A stretch of 64,000 bases of DNA. It comes from Galerina marginata. Taxonomy: Eukaryota; Basidiomycota; Agaricomycetes; Agaricales; Galerinaceae. The stretch is from assembly GCA_023014335.1 (NCBI GenBank), contig JAECYW010000008.1, forward strand, positions 186,001 to 250,000, written 5' to 3'. Made by a program: the position numbers and the translations under genes. Below the pieces are notes generated by a model that saw nothing but the letters and a program-made list of their open reading frames with translations, was not told where the DNA came from and did no database searches. Of this stretch, positions 59,440 through 64,000 are shown in pieces; the first letter of the stretch is position 1, and every line of letters begins with the position of its first letter.

Positions 59440-61700
59440 AACTAGTTCCACAATCTAAGAGAAACTGTTTCTCTAACTAGTACAGAGGGAATTAAGCAAA
59501 ACCATCGGAAGAAGCGACCCTTTCTGGCCGATTTCTCACGAGCCCCAGATATAAGGCTGAGCTTTCCCGTTCCCGCGATTCTTCTTTCTTTCCCACATCA
59601 TCACCTCCTTTCGACTGGGCCTCTTTTTCTCCAGTTCAGGGTTTGACAAGTTATTATCAAAGTGCCATTCATACATACCTACGTCACCCTCAGATGGGTT
59701 CCGTTTCATTCCTGCCACAAAACGGATTATAAACTTTTGCCTATCCCTTGGTGCCCATCGATCTCTGTTTGATATCACATCCGAGTTCATTCCAGCTTGT
59801 ATACAATTGGAGCCCCATTTACCTGCGAAAACTCTTCTCCATCTCCGCTACGTTCCATTTGGTACATACATGTCACCCTAAACCGATCTCGGACAGAGCA
59901 TACCCGCCTGTTGCATCGCATATCGCCATCGCTGGGGTGAGCCACCAGCGGTCGGATACCGTTCGAGGTGCCTTAAGCGATCGGGGACTGGTTGACCTTG
60001 ACGCGACAGGCGGGGATCACCCATCCTTGTTCCACAAATTTTAGATGGAAGCAGATCCTACCGCTATTTTACCTTGGTGTCCATAAACGCCAGAAGATGG
60101 CTGCCTATTTTGTTCGTGGTCCTCCAAAATTTACGACTTCCTTTCGGCGCAGCATTGTTTGTAAACTTGTTTTCACAAGTTTAGTAGAACTTCGCGCAGA
60201 TAATATAGGTAGCAAGTGATAGAGGACCTCGAGCCTTCTTGATAGTGTCTAATGCTTCGTTATTTTGACTTCTTCCCAAACGAAGTAGCCCCTTCACTGT
60301 ATGATTTCTCCTGGACTCTGTCCTATAGGCTATATCCCAATCTCGCAATTCTATCTGAGTTACAGATACAATCGGCGCCTCATCTACCCATCAAACCTTC
60401 TCTATCTCTTGCTGCTCGTTTTAGTATGTATATATCACTCCCGTTGCGTATTATCATCATCACCTCCCGTTACACATCACCAATGCCATCCCAAACCGAT
60501 CTCGAGAAAGGCATACCCGCCTGTTGCATCGCCTATTGTCATCGCTGGGGTGAGCCACTAGCAGTCTGCAACCGTTCGAGGCCTTCAGCGATGAAGAGGA
60601 GACAAAAATAATGCGACAGGCAGGAATCACCCGTCCTTGCTGCTTAAATAGTGGATGGAGCAGAACAGGTAGAACATGGGTATAGCTGGCCGCAGAATAC
60701 TCACATCTTAATACTAGAATGGCGCAAGCGCAGTTAAATTGGTCTTTGTTAGAATGCATATTCATTGTTGGCCGCTATTAAAGAATACGGGATTGTGCAA
60801 TCATCACTGGGCTCCAAGCGTCAGAGGCGAATCACACCTGATGATGAAGGCCAGGAACGTAGCATCCAATAATAACGGCCAGTAAACAAAGCATCATGGA
60901 AGGTAGTGACATCTAGGACAGTGATAATGGAAGACGGAAAGCGGGTCATTTGCGTGTTGTTATACGGCTATGAAGCTGCTATGGTGATTCACTATCGCGG
61001 GCTGCACTCCACTCTGTCACCCATAAGCGAGTTCGCAGCTCGAGATTTGAACTTGACTGCTCCTCATATCCAGGGGTGAACACGCGAGCAACTGGGAGGC
61101 AAGACAACTTCGGAGACGACAATTTACTCAGCATCCAAGTGATGTCTCTGCCATGCTTGGCGTGTCCCGATCTACGACCTTCATAGTCACAATGGCCTAC
61201 TATAGCAAAGTGCTAGAATCGAGCCAGAGACGTGACTAAGTGCCAACAGCCACCATGGCAGAGAACATTGAGGTGCTGAAGACGAGTGTCTGATTCCAGG
61301 GCTTGACATTGACTCTCTATCATTAGATTGCAATTAGATCAGTAGCACAATGAAAACATACGGAAGACAGCCTGATTGAAATGGGGCAGCTTGTCAACTC
61401 GGAGAGAAGAAAGAGCGACTATATTAGGTCTGCGCATTGAGAGACTTTTTCAGGAGAAGAAAAATTCGAAAACAGCCAGACGAAGAACAACAAGAAGGAG
61501 AAAGACTTTCTCAGAAGCAGTCATGATCGCGACCACGCCGAGATTCATGAGATACCCAGTAATTCAAGTGGGATAAAAAAATCTCCGATTCACGAATAAT
61601 GCGTAACGGAAGAATGAGAGGAAACTGATAGAAAACGTTGATGGTGGTTTGGGTCAGGAGGTGGATCAAGAAGGGCAGCCTCAGAGCCTGGCTACTCTAC
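59440..61700 (+). repeat. Large repeat family B, copy 4 (inverted)
   Basis: Starts gtttctctaactagtacaga, followed by tttctcacgagccccagata with a tataagg box, two or three sub-repeats (about 59700-60650) and the conserved ggccgctattaaaga and tccaataataacggccag blocks that also occur inverted in copies 1 and 2. Confidence 0.6.
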
Positions 61701-62881
61701 ACCACCAAACCGGCCGGATGTCTGTGGGATATCAAATCGAGGTGATTAAGACGATATGAGGCGGCAGTCAAGTTGAGCGGCTCAGGAGATCCTGTGGACG
61801 TAGTCATATGGGAATTCAAAATCATTTCCTGATCCGTATATCCACGGGATCCTCAGCTGCGTGTCACCCAGACATCCTTAACACATCACCACGATGTTAC
61901 TCTTCATCCTCCACAGGACAATAAACTAAGCTCATGACAACATTTAATGTGGATCTCCAGCAGGGCTGTTCCTAGTTTTTATTTATGATACAATTTTCCT
62001 TACAATTTTCTAAATATCACCCAATTCAAGAATGGGGGAACATTGGATCCATTGACAAAGTATAATAGTGATATGAAGTAAATAGTGAGGTACTGGATTT
62101 GTATGAAGAAATGCAGAGCACAATGATCGTGCGTGTATGCAGAGAAGTTAAAAAGAGTGAAAGCGCACCAAAATTCCACAGTCAAACCCATGTCCACCGA
62201 AATCAAGACCAAAACCTAAATAGAACTGACGGTCAGTAATACAGGGAGGAGAGAGAGAAAACAGGAGGATGAGAAGGACGAGAGCCACATAATAAACGGA
62301 CACACAAGTCCAAAATTTAAGCAACGACAAGTTGCAGTAATATTAAATGTCCCTGCCACAGACCACAGCACATGCACTGTTTGAGTTCTGTAGCACTATT
62401 GCGCAGAATAGCTGGGCACAACATCAAAAGAGAAAGAAAGTAAGAAATGACGAGGCAGAAGGGAAGGAGGGACAAGATTGGTTGAATCAAGATTGAATCA
62501 ACGAAACACGCAAGTCAGTTCAAACCCCGACAACAAGTGCACGTGCAGTCAACAATACTCGCGACACGTTATAACTGAGCTCAGCAATTCACGCACTTCC
62601 TTTCCTTTGTCCACTGGCCTGGATAGACTTGATACTGCACACCCTAGCGCTAGCCTGCCGGCCTCACATTCCAGTTCACTGTGTCAATTATGATCCTTAT
62701 TCAATTTGCATTCGTCTTTCCGTGTTCCTTGAGGCAATGTACAATGGCATTTGCTCAATCCTTGCTCACTGATTCGGTCGACAATTCAAGTAAGTTTGTT
62801 TCAAAAATAGTTGATTGGTCTCGTCTGGCGTGTCTACCTCAAGATCACTACAAGCCAGGTCACATCACGTCCAAGTGTGTA
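61701..62881. other. No gene seen
   Basis: AT-rich spacer downstream of the last gene. Short frames only. Confidence 0.35.
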
Positions 62882-64000
62882 TTACTTAGGTGGCATACGT
62901 GCAAGACCCTGGTTAAGTGTCACCAACCAGTCATCAAGGTCCCTCAGTGCAGTGAACTCCGCAGAAGCAGCCGGTTCTCCATACTCCTTCTTGTCCTTAT
63001 CATAGATTACTTCATGTGCTCTGCAACAAGAAGTTTAGCCACCGTATTTTGGACTCGGAGAATGAAGACTTACATCTGAAAGGCAGCAGAAGTATTGTAC
63101 TTTCCCCTCATTATCTTGAGCTGATTATCAATCTCCAACCAGAATGAGTCATCCTTGACACTGCGAGAACCCTTAGTCGCTGCAAATTTCTTATACTCTC
63201 TCCGCTTTATTCGAAATATGAGGTCAGCTCAGCCTTCTGATTTATGTGGACCACCAACTCACGATAAATGTGATGCGAATGTATAAAGCAGCTGTAGGCT
63301 TTGCCTTGGAAGATCCAAGACATGCCTTTGTTAAGGTTGCAATATCCGTCTTATCATCGAAACCTTTTATGATCTGTATATTTGGAATTAGAGGTATTTT
63401 ATTAAGTTACTGCAAGACTTGTTACTCACTTCTTTCTTCAGATCGTGTCGATGGGTTGTTAGAGACTTGCCAATGACCTCCAGTACCATCACTCGTCGCC
63501 CAATATCATGAGGAGCAGGAAGATCGGAGACATTCAGCTGACGCATGATGTCCTGTCCCATATTGTAGATACATTTTTTAAACCAAGGGTATTAGTCACT
63601 CACATAAATCAGAGATGGCAATTCTGGAGACCGATAAGCTGCCAGACTGGGCGAACAGATTGCAACAGCTGCATACTCTTGGGCAGCCACCTGTATGTAT
63701 TGTGTTTGTAAGTGTCACGGTCATTTTACTGTGCTATTCCTTCTGACCTTCAGAACGTCAGGTACTTTATAATCAGCTTTTCTCTCTTCAGTAATCACAT
63801 GAAGCATATCGCGGGTCTGCAAAACAGCAACATATGCCATAAAGCTTCGTTCAATTGCATCTGAGGTCTTGTGCTGGGTTTAGTTTCTCCGAAATCATTT
63901 TTGAATGCACGTTCACTTACCTTGAGATATTTATCTGCATCAGCATTGCCTTCTGGAGACAGTCCTTTATGCCTTTTGTAGTCACGGCCCATTTCCAGGG
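62882..64000 (-). CDS. Unrecognised multi-exon protein, 5' end beyond or near the window edge
   Basis: At least eight exons (from 64000 to 63921, 63816-63748, 63690-63604, 63552-63430, 63373-63264, 63204-63074, 63020-62882) join in consistent phases through introns of 51-104 bp; the tally may miss a 5' exon. The protein is charged and soluble, with no signal peptide or membrane segment. Recognisable stretches include MGRDYKRHKGLSPEGNADAD, DIGRRVMVLEVIGKSL, IIKGFDDKTDIATLTKACLG, SFWLEIDNQLKIMRGKYN and a C-terminal LDDWLVTLNQGLARMPPK. An ATG at 63992 may be the start, but an upstream exon cannot be excluded. Function unknown. Confidence 0.7.

Overview
The window reads as nuclear DNA of a mushroom-forming basidiomycete (Agaricomycetes). 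Its genes carry many short GT-AG introns, mostly 45-80 bp and sometimes with a CTAAC-like branch site. Several have a TATA box 45-90 bp before the start codon. The recognisable families are typical of that group: class I sesquiterpene synthases, a DUF2235 alpha/beta hydrolase, seven-helix membrane proteins and small secreted proteins. Most genes are split into exons too short to stand out as open frames, so I rebuilt them by hand from splice sites, reading phase and comparison of copies. Names rest on motif recognition only; no search was run.

Left third (1-25 kb): a secreted protein built from duplicated exons (1.3-2.1 kb); a secreted protein with an outer-membrane-barrel-like C terminus, with two broken copies (0.2-0.8, 8.2-8.8 and 9.1 kb); a decayed seven-helix receptor-like gene split by a solo LTR (10.1-11.4 kb); then a repeat field made of families A (3 copies), B (2 copies here) and D (2 copies). 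One B copy holds a 0.87 kb foldback transposon with clear target-site duplications.

Middle (25-54 kb): a young LTR element with identical 207-bp LTRs, a primer-binding site and one 536-residue ORF without any recognisable pol domain (25.6-27.9 kb). A more gene-rich core follows: a small intron-rich protein (28.8 kb), an intact seven-helix membrane protein (30.2-31.5 kb), a 143-residue orphan (33.9-34.6 kb), a DUF2235 hydrolase (39.9-41.8 kb), two tandem sesquiterpene synthase paralogues, each paired with a copy of repeat R (42.4-50 kb), a C2H2-like protein (51.6-52.3 kb) and a head-to-head pair of tiny cysteine-rich secreted proteins (53.2-54.4 kb).

Right part (55-64 kb): two more family B copies in the opposite orientation, so the core is flanked by inverted copies of one repeat family, then the 3' part of an unrecognised multi-exon gene running off the right edge.

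The genes do not form one pathway. The locus looks like a fast-evolving accessory region: secreted proteins, a terpene synthase pair made by tandem duplication, and recent transposition.
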